Assembly (NCBI GenBank): GCA_902575065.1
Contig: CACGPU010000002.1
Location: 1 to 64,000, forward strand
Reading direction: 5' to 3'
Length of the DNA: 64,000 bases
From: an uncultured Alphaproteobacteria bacterium
GTDB lineage: Bacteria > Pseudomonadota > Alphaproteobacteria > HIMB59
Shown: positions 9,173 to 17,117 of the stretch, piece by piece
Layout of the letters: the number at the start of each line of letters is the position of its first letter
Numbering within the stretch: position 1 is the first letter of the stretch
Position numbers and translations under genes: made by a program
The notes under the pieces: generated by a model
Database searches by the model: none
What the model saw: only the letters and a program-made list of their open reading frames with translations
What the model was told of the DNA's origin: nothing

Positions 9173-9798
9173 AAAAAAAAGTCATAGGACTTATTGACGG
9201 GCAATCTGGAAATATTGGATCGATCAATAAGGCAATCAAAGATATTATAAAAGGAAGGCCATATCGATTAAAGATTATTAAAGGTCATTTCAACCATTCT
9301 TCGTTTGATAAAATTATTTTGCCTGGACAAGGTGCTTATGCCACTCTTATGTCAAATTTAAAAAAATTAAAAATTATTAAACCACTAAAAGAATACTTAG
9401 AAAATAACTCTTCATACTTAGGTATTTGCGTCGGGATGCAAATTTTATCAGATTGGGGTTATGAAGATAAAATTACAAGAGGTTTAGGAGTTATTAGCGG
9501 AGACATTAAAAAATTTAGAAATAAAAAACTTATAATTCCCCACATGGGATGGAACACAATTAACTTAAATAATGATGACACTATTATTGCAAATAGTTTC
9601 GATAAAAAGGATTTTTACTTTGTTCATAGTTACATTTTCCAAAACATTAAAAAATCAAATGTTTTAGCTTTCACTCTTTATGGTCAAAAATTTCCTTCTA
9701 TTGTAAAGAAAGGCAACATTTATGGAGTGCAATTTCATCCTGAAAAAAGCCACAGACAGGGCCTAAATTTGATAAAAAATTATATTTTGAAAGCATGA
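9169..9798 (+). CDS. hisH: Imidazole glycerol phosphate synthase, glutaminase subunit
   Basis: Class I glutamine amidotransferase that supplies ammonia to HisF. The oxyanion region LPGQGAY, nucleophile loop LGICVGMQIL (Cys near residue 87), and catalytic His/Glu in GVQFHPEKS (near 190) are all present. Length 209 aa is typical. The start is TTG, overlapping the hisB stop as TTGA; no better ATG exists upstream. It shares ATGA with hisA, so translation is coupled through the operon. Confidence 0.95.
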   Translation: MKKKVIGLIDGQSGNIGSINKAIKDIIKGRPYRLKIIKGHFNHSSFDKIILPGQGAYATLMSNLKKLKIIKPLKEYLENNSSYLGICVGMQILSDWGYEDKITRGLGVISGDIKKFRNKKLIIPHMGWNTINLNNDDTIIANSFDKKDFYFVHSYIFQNIKKSNVLAFTLYGQKFPSIVKKGNIYGVQFHPEKSHRQGLNLIKNYILKA

Positions 9799-10505
9799 AT
9801 ATATTCCCAGCAATTGACATAATAGATGGAAAATGTGTGCGATTAACCAAGGGTATCGCCGATGATAAAACAACCTATCAGTATTCCCCCCTTGATATGG
9901 CAAAAACATATCAAGATGCAGGTTTCAATACTATCCATGTTGTCGACTTAGATGCTACTCTAGGAAAAGGTAATAACAATCAAGTTCTGAGCCAAATTAG
10001 AAGAAAAATTGATATTAATATTGAAGTCGCTGGCGGTATAAGAACCAAAGAAGCGATTATTGAAAAAATTAATGAAGGATTTAATACAATTGTAATTGGA
10101 ACCTTTGCGATAAAGAATATTGATGATGTTTTAAATTTTGACGATACTTTAATTGAAAAACTATCCATCGCTCTAGATATAAAAGATAATCAAATTGCTT
10201 CTCATGGCTGGCAAGAGACAACTGATCAATCTTTGGAGTACATTGTAGAAAAATACAACAACCGACCTATTCATTCCTACTTTGTCACTGATGTTGCTAA
10301 TGATGGAATGCTGTCTGGCTTAAATATGGAAACATTTAATTCTATAAAAAAATTAACTGATAAACACATTACCATTGGAGGAGGTGTTAAAGACCTTAAT
10401 GATATTGAATTGAGTAGATCAAATGGTTTCAATAATGTTGTTGTAGGTAAAGCTATATACGAAAATAAAATATCTATCGATAGTCTGGCTCAGTTCAATG
10501 CTTAA
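9795..10505 (+). CDS. hisA: ProFAR isomerase (phosphoribosylformimino-AICAR ribotide isomerase)
   Basis: TIM-barrel isomerase of histidine synthesis. It begins FPAIDIIDGKCVRL with the catalytic Asp at residue 8 and has the second Asp in FVTDVANDGML. The phosphate-binding loops AGGIRT and GGGV are both present. Length 236 aa. It overlaps hisH by 4 bp and hisF by 8 bp. Confidence 0.96.
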   Translation: MNIFPAIDIIDGKCVRLTKGIADDKTTYQYSPLDMAKTYQDAGFNTIHVVDLDATLGKGNNNQVLSQIRRKIDINIEVAGGIRTKEAIIEKINEGFNTIVIGTFAIKNIDDVLNFDDTLIEKLSIALDIKDNQIASHGWQETTDQSLEYIVEKYNNRPIHSYFVTDVANDGMLSGLNMETFNSIKKLTDKHITIGGGVKDLNDIELSRSNGFNNVVVGKAIYENKISIDSLAQFNA

Positions 10506-11250
10506 AACAAGAATAATCCCATGCCTTGATGTTATTAAAAATAAAGTTGTTAAAGGTGTTAATTTTAAAAACATAAGAGTCATGGGTAATGCAGTTGAAA
10601 TGGCAAAATATTACTCTTTATCAGGTGCTGATGAGCTTTGTATGCTTGATATAAATGCATCATATCAAAATAGAAAAACATTTATTAAAACTGTTGAATC
10701 CATAGCCAAGGTAATAAATATTCCTTTGACTGTAGGTGGAGGAGTTTCAGATTTGAGAGATATAACAGATTTGCTTAATGCAGGCGCGGATAAAGTATCA
10801 ATTAATTCTGCAGCAGTAAAAAATCCAAAATTAATAAGACAAGCCTCATTGAGACATGGCTCTCAATGCATAGTCGTAGCAATTGATGGAAAAAGGTATA
10901 AAAATAAAATGAAAGTTGTTATCAAAGGAGGAAGAGAGATTACCAAAAATGAACTTATTACTTGGGCAAAACAAGTACAATCCCTTGGTGCTGGAGAAAT
11001 ATTAATGACCTCAATGGATACAGATGGTGTTCAAAATGGGTTCGATAGCAATATGCTAAAAAAAGTGACCGGTAGCGTAAGCATTCCTGTAATTGCTAGT
11101 GGTGGTGTTGGGAATTTAGAACATTTTTATTTAGGTTATTTGACAAAATCCACTGGCTTATTGGCCGCAAGTGTATTTCACTCTGGAAAATATAAAATTA
11201 AAACTGTAAAGAAATATCTTAGTAGAAAAGGAGTCCCTGTTAGAATATGA
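10498..11250 (+). CDS. hisF: Imidazole glycerol phosphate synthase, cyclase subunit
   Basis: Cyclase half of IGP synthase, a TIM barrel. The N-terminal RIIPCLDV carries the catalytic Asp at residue 11; the second catalytic Asp is in VVAIDG near residue 130. Phosphate loops TVGGGV and IASGGVG are conserved. Length 250 aa. The operon ends at the HIT gene; no hisE/hisI is seen here, although hisE commonly follows hisF in Alphaproteobacteria. Confidence 0.96.
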   Translation: MLKTRIIPCLDVIKNKVVKGVNFKNIRVMGNAVEMAKYYSLSGADELCMLDINASYQNRKTFIKTVESIAKVINIPLTVGGGVSDLRDITDLLNAGADKVSINSAAVKNPKLIRQASLRHGSQCIVVAIDGKRYKNKMKVVIKGGREITKNELITWAKQVQSLGAGEILMTSMDTDGVQNGFDSNMLKKVTGSVSIPVIASGGVGNLEHFYLGYLTKSTGLLAASVFHSGKYKIKTVKKYLSRKGVPVRI

Positions 11251-11582
11251 GTTATGATAAAGAAAATATTTTTGCAAAAATTTTAAAAGGTGAGATTCCT
11301 TGTGATAAGGTTTTTGAAAATGATCATGTTCTTTCATTCAAAGACATTAGCCCAAAAGCAAAAACACATATTTTAATTATACCTAAGAAGCCTCTACTTG
11401 ATATTTCTGATTTTTTACAAAACTCAGACAGCTTATACCAAACCAATTTTTGGAAATCCGTTGATGAAATTATTAATATTTTAGCTTTAAGAGATAAGGG
11501 TTTTCAAATTAAGACACATAAAGGAAAAGCAGGCGGCCAAGAGGTATTTCATTTTCATCTACATTTGTTAGCAGACGTTTAG
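11247..11582 (+). CDS. HIT-family nucleotide hydrolase (HinT-like)
   Basis: Histidine-triad protein, probable purine nucleoside phosphoramidase. It has the family start IFAKILKGEIPCDKVFEND, AKTHILIIPKK, and the triad HFHLHLLAD at the C-terminus. Length 111 aa is slightly short (usual 115-125). It overlaps hisF by 4 bp and so is probably co-transcribed, occupying the place where hisE is often found. It is convergent with the BON lipoprotein gene, 1 bp apart. Confidence 0.9.
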   Translation: MSYDKENIFAKILKGEIPCDKVFENDHVLSFKDISPKAKTHILIIPKKPLLDISDFLQNSDSLYQTNFWKSVDEIINILALRDKGFQIKTHKGKAGGQEVFHFHLHLLADV

Positions 11583-11583
11583 A

Positions 11584-12147
11584 CTATCTCATTTGAATGT
11601 AATTAATTATATCTAAAACACCCTTTATGTTTTTAGCGTGTTCAATTACCATATCTATTTCTTTTTGATCACTGGAAACACCAAACAAATAAACTATTTG
11701 TTTTTGTACTTCAAAATCATATTTAAACTTTTTAATATTCGAGTCTGTAAATATCTTAGTATAAAGCTGTGTACTTATAAATTTATCTTTTGCTATATCA
11801 TCTAAACCATAGCCTGTATCTATGGATATCTCATTTAGTACCTCATTAACACCTTCCTGTTTCCAAGCTAATCTCACAGCTTCCAACCTCATATCGCCAT
11901 ATGGAACAACACCTGTCAAAAGAACCTTGCCCAGCTCTACTTCAACATCTATTCTTGTAAATAATGTTGCATCGTATGAAAAATACTTCTCTTTAATGCC
12001 GAGTTTAATAGTGGCGTCATCCCAAGTTTCACTTAATGTTTTTTCATCTTCATTTTCCTTAACAATTGTTTTGGCACCAGTAGTAATAAGAGACGGCCCA
12101 CAACCAATAAAAAATACTGAAAGAAGAATTATAAAATACTTAGTCAT
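11584..12147 (-). CDS. BON-domain outer-membrane lipoprotein
   Basis: The N-terminal lipoprotein signal peptide has a lipobox ending VFFIGC, Cys near residue 16. Two BON domains follow (about 45-110 and 120-187), recognisable from the DVEVELGKVLLTGVV pattern and VYLFGVSSDQKE...I.GV.DIINYI. BON proteins of the OsmY/DolP type bind phospholipid and help maintain the outer membrane; this role is inferred. It overlaps the rsmI stop by 8 bp and is probably translated from the rsmI transcript, an arrangement similar to rsmI-linked dolP loci. Confidence 0.85.
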   Translation of the reverse strand: MTKYFIILLSVFFIGCGPSLITTGAKTIVKENEDEKTLSETWDDATIKLGIKEKYFSYDATLFTRIDVEVELGKVLLTGVVPYGDMRLEAVRLAWKQEGVNEVLNEISIDTGYGLDDIAKDKFISTQLYTKIFTDSNIKKFKYDFEVQKQIVYLFGVSSDQKEIDMVIEHAKNIKGVLDIINYIQMR

Positions 12148-12958
12148 TCTTTAGATCAATTGATAATTTATAAAAATCATTCCTAGATATCTTATACTTA
12201 CTTTTAAGCTGTTGATAAGCCTTTTTTACACCTACCTTGCTAATTATCGCTTTTATCTCTTCGAACTTAAAGTCATCAATTTTGTCAATCTCTTTTTCAA
12301 TGCTCACAGCCAAAACTAATTCGCCTTTAATTCTAGAGTAATTGAAACTTTCATAATTTTTGAAATCTATGTAAATTCTTTCCTCATATAATTTTGTTAT
12401 TTCCTTAAGAATTATAATTTCAAATGTTTTAGAAATAGAGGCAATACCATAAATATCTTTCTGCAGTTGTTGTTTAGTTGAATATATTATTAAATTATTA
12501 TTTTTATTCTCCAAAAGAATTTTCACTTTATGTTCTTTTTTTTTGGGAAGAAAACCAATAAAAGTAAATTTTTTTTTATTCAAAAAACCACTTAACTGTA
12601 TGCCTGAGATTAAGGAACTTGCACCTGGTATTGAATATACTTTTATTTGATTTTTAAATAAAAAATTTATTAATTGGTTTCCTGGATCAGATATTAGGGG
12701 AGAACCAGAGTCTGATATTAATGATATCATTTTATTAGACTTTAGTAATTTATATATGTAATCCTTTTTTTTATAAAAGTCGTGATCAGTGTACTTGGAC
12801 AAAGAAGTTTTGATGTCATATTTTTTTAAAAGTTTTCTACTATTAGTAGTGTTTTCACATAAAATTAAATTGGAATTTTTTAAAATATTTATAGCTCTTA
12901 ATGTGATATCATCTAAATTTCCTATGGGAGTTGAAACTAAATATAGACCCGAGTTCAT
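12140..12958 (-). CDS. rsmI: 16S rRNA (cytidine-1402-2'-O)-methyltransferase
   Basis: SAM-dependent methyltransferase of the tetrapyrrole-methylase fold that modifies C1402 in the ribosomal P site. The start is the ATG at 12958, because GLYLVSTPIGNLDDITLRA is the conserved N-terminus; the open frame further upstream is antisense to the lipoprotein gene and has an implausible Ser/Phe-rich composition. The LCENTTNSRKLL, SLISDSGSPLISDPG and SIPGASSLI motifs are present. Length 272 aa. Its start codon lies 1 bp from the start codon of the divergent lipoprotein gene. Confidence 0.95.
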   Translation of the reverse strand: MNSGLYLVSTPIGNLDDITLRAINILKNSNLILCENTTNSRKLLKKYDIKTSLSKYTDHDFYKKKDYIYKLLKSNKMISLISDSGSPLISDPGNQLINFLFKNQIKVYSIPGASSLISGIQLSGFLNKKKFTFIGFLPKKKEHKVKILLENKNNNLIIYSTKQQLQKDIYGIASISKTFEIIILKEITKLYEERIYIDFKNYESFNYSRIKGELVLAVSIEKEIDKIDDFKFEEIKAIISKVGVKKAYQQLKSKYKISRNDFYKLSIDLKND

Positions 12959-12959
12959 T

Positions 12960-14036
12960 ATGAGTTTATTAAAAAATATAACTATATTATTTACATTAAT
13001 ATCATTTTTTAGTTGTGCCCCAACAACAATCGAAAAAAAAAAACCGATTGAAAAAGTACCAGAAAAAGTTGAAGAGATAGAGACCGTTGAAGAAAAAGAG
13101 GAGGAAACAGAGAATGTCGAGACAATAAAGAAACCATCTAAACCTGAGGACAAAATAATTGATTTTAATAAAATAGATAAGATAATCGTCTTCTTATCAG
13201 AGGATGAGGTTTTAACTTCCTTATTTTACGATGTTTTTTTACAAGAAATTAATAACTTTCCCGATATTAAAAATATTGAGTTTATCTATTCAATTGAAGA
13301 AATACAAAACCAAATCAGAGATACTCTCATTGTAGGCCCTACTAATTCAAAAGATTTGTTCAACTTGCCAAATAAACTAGGTGATAATACATTCACGATT
13401 TCTTTATCAAATGACTATTCTGTTATGAATAAATATTCAGATAATGAAATCATTTTCGTATTTAGTAGCCCATATCAACATATAGAAACACTTAGGGATT
13501 ACATCAATTCATCAAATTCACTCGGTGTGTTATATAAACAAAACGAATATGGATTAAAATTATTTGAATATTTTAAGGACTCTTACCCTTTGAAGTATAT
13601 TAAATCATCTCCTTTTGGAGATAGTGCAGTAGATTTAGAATTATCAGTGAAGTTGATGGGCGACTTAAACACATATGACAACATAATCATTATTGATGAT
13701 ACCTTTAGCTACAAAGATTTAGTCGGTTATTTAGCAACAGAGGACGGAACTTATCCCCTTGAGAGGACATATCTAATTGACAATTTTTTAGAGCACAGAA
13801 AGAATCTAGAAAATTATTATAAGCCAATTAACCGGACTTTCATGCAAAATATAGATTTGACTACCATGGATGAACCGCATCGGGAATTCTTCTTCAGGAC
13901 CTCAGTAAAAATATCACTAACTATTGCTAACCAAATTTTAAAAAACAATTTTCTACCAAGTGCTATCGATTTAGAGGATTTTGGAAGATTGCCGTTAGAA
14001 AATATGATGATTAATTATCCTGTAATATTTGATTAG
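12960..14036 (+). CDS. LpoA/LppC-like penicillin-binding protein activator lipoprotein
   Basis: The start is set at ATG 12960 because it gives a clean lipoprotein signal (MSLLKN..., lipobox FFSC at about residue 19). The longer frame from 12789 is antisense to rsmI. After an acidic, Glu/Lys-rich linker (about 25-60) comes a periplasmic-binding-protein-like domain (about 65-358), the fold of the C-terminal half of LpoA. Divergent pairing with rsmI is the same as yraL/yraM in E. coli. At 358 aa it lacks the N-terminal TPR half of enterobacterial LpoA. Role in activating peptidoglycan synthases is inferred. Confidence 0.75.
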   Translation: MSLLKNITILFTLISFFSCAPTTIEKKKPIEKVPEKVEEIETVEEKEEETENVETIKKPSKPEDKIIDFNKIDKIIVFLSEDEVLTSLFYDVFLQEINNFPDIKNIEFIYSIEEIQNQIRDTLIVGPTNSKDLFNLPNKLGDNTFTISLSNDYSVMNKYSDNEIIFVFSSPYQHIETLRDYINSSNSLGVLYKQNEYGLKLFEYFKDSYPLKYIKSSPFGDSAVDLELSVKLMGDLNTYDNIIIIDDTFSYKDLVGYLATEDGTYPLERTYLIDNFLEHRKNLENYYKPINRTFMQNIDLTTMDEPHREFFFRTSVKISLTIANQILKNNFLPSAIDLEDFGRLPLENMMINYPVIFD

Positions 14037-14610
14037 ATAATTTTTTAAAAGCTACATACCTGTGAGAATTTAATAATTTTTGTTTCTTATTCATTTCAGC
14101 AAATGTCTTATTGTTTCCTGTTGGAATAAAATATGGATCATAACCAAAACCATTATTGCCTCTTTTATATTTTATTATAAAACCTGGTATGGACCCTGAT
14201 ACTATATATCTTTGGTTTTTTCCTAAAACGCAAATAGAACAAAAAAAAGTCGCATCAATATAACTTAAGTTTTCAAATTTGTTAAAAATAAAATCTATAA
14301 CCCTTTGCTCCCCACCTAATTTTTTTGCCTCTCTTGCCGTTTTAATTCCTGGATAGTTATTTAATTTATTTACAACAAATCCACTATCATCACATAGTAC
14401 GAGTGTATGTGTTTTACTTAAAAAATATTTCGATTTAATTTCACAATTTTCTTCAAAAGTTTCACCATCCTCAGTAGGCTCACCAATATTGTTAAATTTA
14501 CTTAGATTTAAAACCTCATATTCACTAAATAAATTGAAGTGCTTTATATAAAAAATAAATTCTTTTAATTTTCCAGTATTATTAGTGCCCAGTAATAAAT
14601 TATTTTTCAA
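14011..14610 (-). CDS. rdgB: XTP/dITP pyrophosphatase
   Basis: House-cleaning NTP pyrophosphatase removing inosine and xanthosine triphosphates. The family N-terminus LLLGTNNTGKLKEF, the DDSGF motif near residue 70, YPGIKTARE and the NNGFGYDPYFIPTGN block are all present. There is no ATG start. TTG at 14610 places the NTGK motif at the usual distance and gives 199 aa; TTG at 14655 would overlap rph by 56 bp. The 3' end overlaps the convergent lipoprotein gene by 26 bp. Confidence 0.92.
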   Translation of the reverse strand: MKNNLLLGTNNTGKLKEFIFYIKHFNLFSEYEVLNLSKFNNIGEPTEDGETFEENCEIKSKYFLSKTHTLVLCDDSGFVVNKLNNYPGIKTAREAKKLGGEQRVIDFIFNKFENLSYIDATFFCSICVLGKNQRYIVSGSIPGFIIKYKRGNNGFGYDPYFIPTGNNKTFAEMNKKQKLLNSHRYVAFKKLSNQILQDN

Positions 14611-15325
14611 TTGCCAAGTCTTGAATTTTGAAAATTTCTGGCATCGATCCCTCAACTAGTTCTATAAAACTCATAATAGTTTTCTTACTAAATTTGGCCT
14701 CTTCACCAGTAGATTGAAACTCAATAAATTGACCATCATTTGCCATTACTACATTGCAATCTACTTCAGCACTAGAGTCTTCAATGTAATTTAAATCTAT
14801 GCATGATGTTCCTTTAACAACACCAACCGATATTGCTGCAACTTGATTTACTATAATTGCCTTTGATAAATTAAACTTATTTTTGAACTCATTAACTGAT
14901 CGAACAAGACTAACGTATCCGCCAATGATAGATGCTGTCCTTGTTCCTCCATCAGCACTAATCACATCACAATCAATCTTGATAGTTTTTTCGCCAAGTA
15001 TATCTAAATTAACAGCACACCTTAAACTTCTTCCAATAAGTCTCTGAATTTCTTGTGTTCTTCCAGACTGCCTACCTTTGGCTGCCTCTCTATCCACTCT
15101 TTCAGATGTAGAAGAAGGTAACATACCATATTCTGCAGTTAACCAACCTTTCCCAGAATTTCTTAAAAATCCAGGAACTCTATCTTCAATAATCGCTGAG
15201 CAACAGACATGAGTATTTCCTAACTTAACTAAACATGATGATTGATTATTTGGTTGAAAGCCTGGAATTATTTCTAAATTTCTAATTTTAGAGAGCTCTC
15301 TATCATTTCTTGTATATCCAGACAT
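14600..15325 (-). CDS. rph: Ribonuclease PH
   Basis: Phosphorolytic 3'-5' exoribonuclease that trims tRNA precursors. It starts SGYTRNDRELSKIRNLEI and contains the conserved GWLTAEYGMLPSSTSER and GRSLRCAVNLDILGEKTI blocks, DADGGTRTA-type phosphate-site residues as DVISADGGTRTAS, and DLNYIEDSSAEVDCNVVM. Length 241 aa is normal. It is divergent from hrcA (41-bp gap) and leads rdgB, a common alphaproteobacterial arrangement around hrcA. Confidence 0.97.
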   Translation of the reverse strand: MSGYTRNDRELSKIRNLEIIPGFQPNNQSSCLVKLGNTHVCCSAIIEDRVPGFLRNSGKGWLTAEYGMLPSSTSERVDREAAKGRQSGRTQEIQRLIGRSLRCAVNLDILGEKTIKIDCDVISADGGTRTASIIGGYVSLVRSVNEFKNKFNLSKAIIVNQVAAISVGVVKGTSCIDLNYIEDSSAEVDCNVVMANDGQFIEFQSTGEEAKFSKKTIMSFIELVEGSMPEIFKIQDLAIEK

Positions 15326-15366
15326 TTATGTTTTATTATTTTAAATTATAAGATTAATTAAGATTA

Positions 15367-16389
15367 ATGAATAAAAAAATTACAGATATTGGTGCACGAT
15401 CAAAGCTTATATTCAAGTCACTTGTCGAAAGTTACTTGAAAACAGGTGAACCTATGGGCTCCAAAGCACTTAGTTCAAAAATTTCTTATAAACTCTCACC
15501 AGCCACAATTAGGAATGTTTTAAACGAAATAAATTTTCACGGACTTATACAAAAAGGACATTTCTCTGCAGGCAGTATACCAACTGATTTAGGTTTACAA
15601 TTTTATACTCATGCACTTTTAGAGCCAGGATCAATTAGTAAAAGTGAAAAAGAGATTATTGAGAAGTCATCTAAAATGAATAATCTTTTAAATGAACAAG
15701 AAATAATTACTAACACTTTAAATGGCCTATCGAAACAAGCTAGTCTTGTTATTAATAATGAAAAAATAACAAAAATTAGAAAAATTGACTTTCATAAAAT
15801 CGATAATCATAAAGTAATATTCATCATCGAGCATGAAGATGGGTATACATCAAATAGAATAGTAGAAATTGACGAAAATATTCAAACAGAAGATTTAAAT
15901 AGTATTGGCAACTTTATAAGTAAGTTTTCAAAATCTATGTCACCTACAGAAATTCAAAATAATATAAAAATTTTTATAAAATCTGCAAAAAATCAAATAA
16001 CCAACACCTCAAAAAAACTTTTGCTTAAAGGAATAAAAATTGAAAAATCTCAAAATACAGAAACCTTTTTTGTTAGAGGCCTACCAAATTTAATTAAGAA
16101 TAATTTAGAAACAGACTTAGACAGCATAAATGAGCTTTTGAGTGATATTGAAACAGGTAAAATGGCAAACAAAATGATTAAAGCCTTGAAAAAATCAAAA
16201 GGAGTGCAAATATTTATCGGAAGTAATACAAATTTTTTTAATAATACAAACTTATCTATGATTTTATCAAATTATAAAACTAAAAATGGACTCACTGGTG
16301 CTATTGGTGTCATAGGTCCAAAAAGAATTGATTATCAGCGAATTGTTCCTATTGTGAGCTATATGTCTGAGACAATATCAAAAAAATAA
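15367..16389 (+). CDS. hrcA: Heat-inducible transcription repressor HrcA
   Basis: Winged-helix repressor that normally binds CIRCE operators. The N-terminal helix-turn-helix spans about residues 5-75 (GEPMGSKALSSK...LSPATIRNVLNE). The C-terminal domain ends with the family pattern GVIGPKRIDYQRIVPIVSYMSE. Length 340 aa. I found no CIRCE inverted repeat (TTAGCACTC/GAGTGCTAA) near it or elsewhere in this window, so its targets, probably groESL, should be elsewhere. It is followed by grpE after 10 bp. Confidence 0.95.
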   Translation: MNKKITDIGARSKLIFKSLVESYLKTGEPMGSKALSSKISYKLSPATIRNVLNEINFHGLIQKGHFSAGSIPTDLGLQFYTHALLEPGSISKSEKEIIEKSSKMNNLLNEQEIITNTLNGLSKQASLVINNEKITKIRKIDFHKIDNHKVIFIIEHEDGYTSNRIVEIDENIQTEDLNSIGNFISKFSKSMSPTEIQNNIKIFIKSAKNQITNTSKKLLLKGIKIEKSQNTETFFVRGLPNLIKNNLETDLDSINELLSDIETGKMANKMIKALKKSKGVQIFIGSNTNFFNNTNLSMILSNYKTKNGLTGAIGVIGPKRIDYQRIVPIVSYMSETISKK

Positions 16390-16399
16390 AGGAATTATT

Positions 16400-17026
16400 A
16401 TGGAAGAAGAAAAAAAATACGAAGATCAAGCTAAACAACAAGAAGAAGATGTTACAGAAAACCAAGAAACCACTAAGACTGATATAGATGAAAATTCAGA
16501 TATAAATGAAGATGAAATCGAAAAACTCAAACAGGAAATTGAGAGTTTAAAAGACCAGAGGTTAAGAGCTGTTGCTGAACTAGAAAACTTTAGAAAAAGG
16601 GCAGAAAAAGATCAATCAGATGCACTTAAATATGGTATAGCTAATTTTGCAAAGGAAATAATTAATATCGGTGACAATATCGAGAGAGCAAAATCAAGTA
16701 TTTCAGAGGAAGTGAGATCTAATGAAAACATTAAGTCTGTTGTTGATGGTTTAGATCTTATTGCGCAATCTACTATGGCCACTTTCGAAAAAATTGGCAT
16801 CAAAAAAATTGAAAGTATAAACCAAAAATTTGATCATAACTTACACCAAGCTATGATGGAAATTGAAAAAAATGACTGTGAGCCCGGAACTATTGTTCAA
16901 GAACTAATTCCAGGCTACACTTTGCATGATAGGTTACTAAGACCAGCAATGGTAGGGGTATCAAAAAAATCTCAAGAAAATCAAGACGATAAAGCCATCA
17001 AAGAAGAAGAGAAATCCGAAAAGTAA
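16400..17026 (+). CDS. grpE: Nucleotide exchange factor GrpE
   Basis: Exchange factor for DnaK. An acidic, Glu/Gln-rich N-terminal region (1-50) leads into a coiled coil (about 45-80, LRAVAELENFRKRAEKD), then a four-helix and beta-wing domain with DNIERA and the signature NCDEPGT-like motif here as KNDCEPGTIVQELIPGYTLHDRLLRPAMVGVS. Length 208 aa. It lies between hrcA and dnaK, as in the classic hrcA-grpE-dnaK-dnaJ set. Confidence 0.97.
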   Translation: MEEEKKYEDQAKQQEEDVTENQETTKTDIDENSDINEDEIEKLKQEIESLKDQRLRAVAELENFRKRAEKDQSDALKYGIANFAKEIINIGDNIERAKSSISEEVRSNENIKSVVDGLDLIAQSTMATFEKIGIKKIESINQKFDHNLHQAMMEIEKNDCEPGTIVQELIPGYTLHDRLLRPAMVGVSKKSQENQDDKAIKEEEKSEK

Positions 17027-17049
17027 GAAAATTCAATAGTTTTAATGCT

Positions 17050-17078
17050 CTTGAATTAAGTAAGTATCAACCCATATA
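17050..17078 (+). promoter_or_regulatory. Sigma-32-type heat-shock promoter upstream of dnaK
   Basis: CTTGAA at 17050-17055 is followed after 15 bases by CCCATATA at 17071-17078. This closely matches the heat-shock sigma factor consensus CTTGAA-N13-15-CCCATNTA. It lies 40-68 bp upstream of the dnaK start in the 91-bp grpE-dnaK gap, so dnaK-dnaJ can be induced separately from hrcA-grpE by RpoH. The match is seen directly; activity is inferred. Confidence 0.7.
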
Positions 17079-17117
17079 AATATAAGATTATTAAATTTTT
17101 AAAGTAGGAAAAACAAT

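Noticed and set aside
12789-12959. N-terminal extension of the LpoA-like frame
   Set aside because: It is antisense to conserved rsmI sequence and would bury the lipoprotein signal; ATG 12960 gives a proper lipobox.
12959-13153. N-terminal extension of the rsmI frame
   Set aside because: It is antisense to the lipoprotein N-terminus, Ser/Phe-rich, and not part of any RsmI; the conserved start is at 12958.
15326-15366. Search for a CIRCE element upstream of hrcA
   Set aside because: The 41-bp rph-hrcA gap has no TTAGCACTC/GAGTGCTAA repeat, only A/T-rich sequence.
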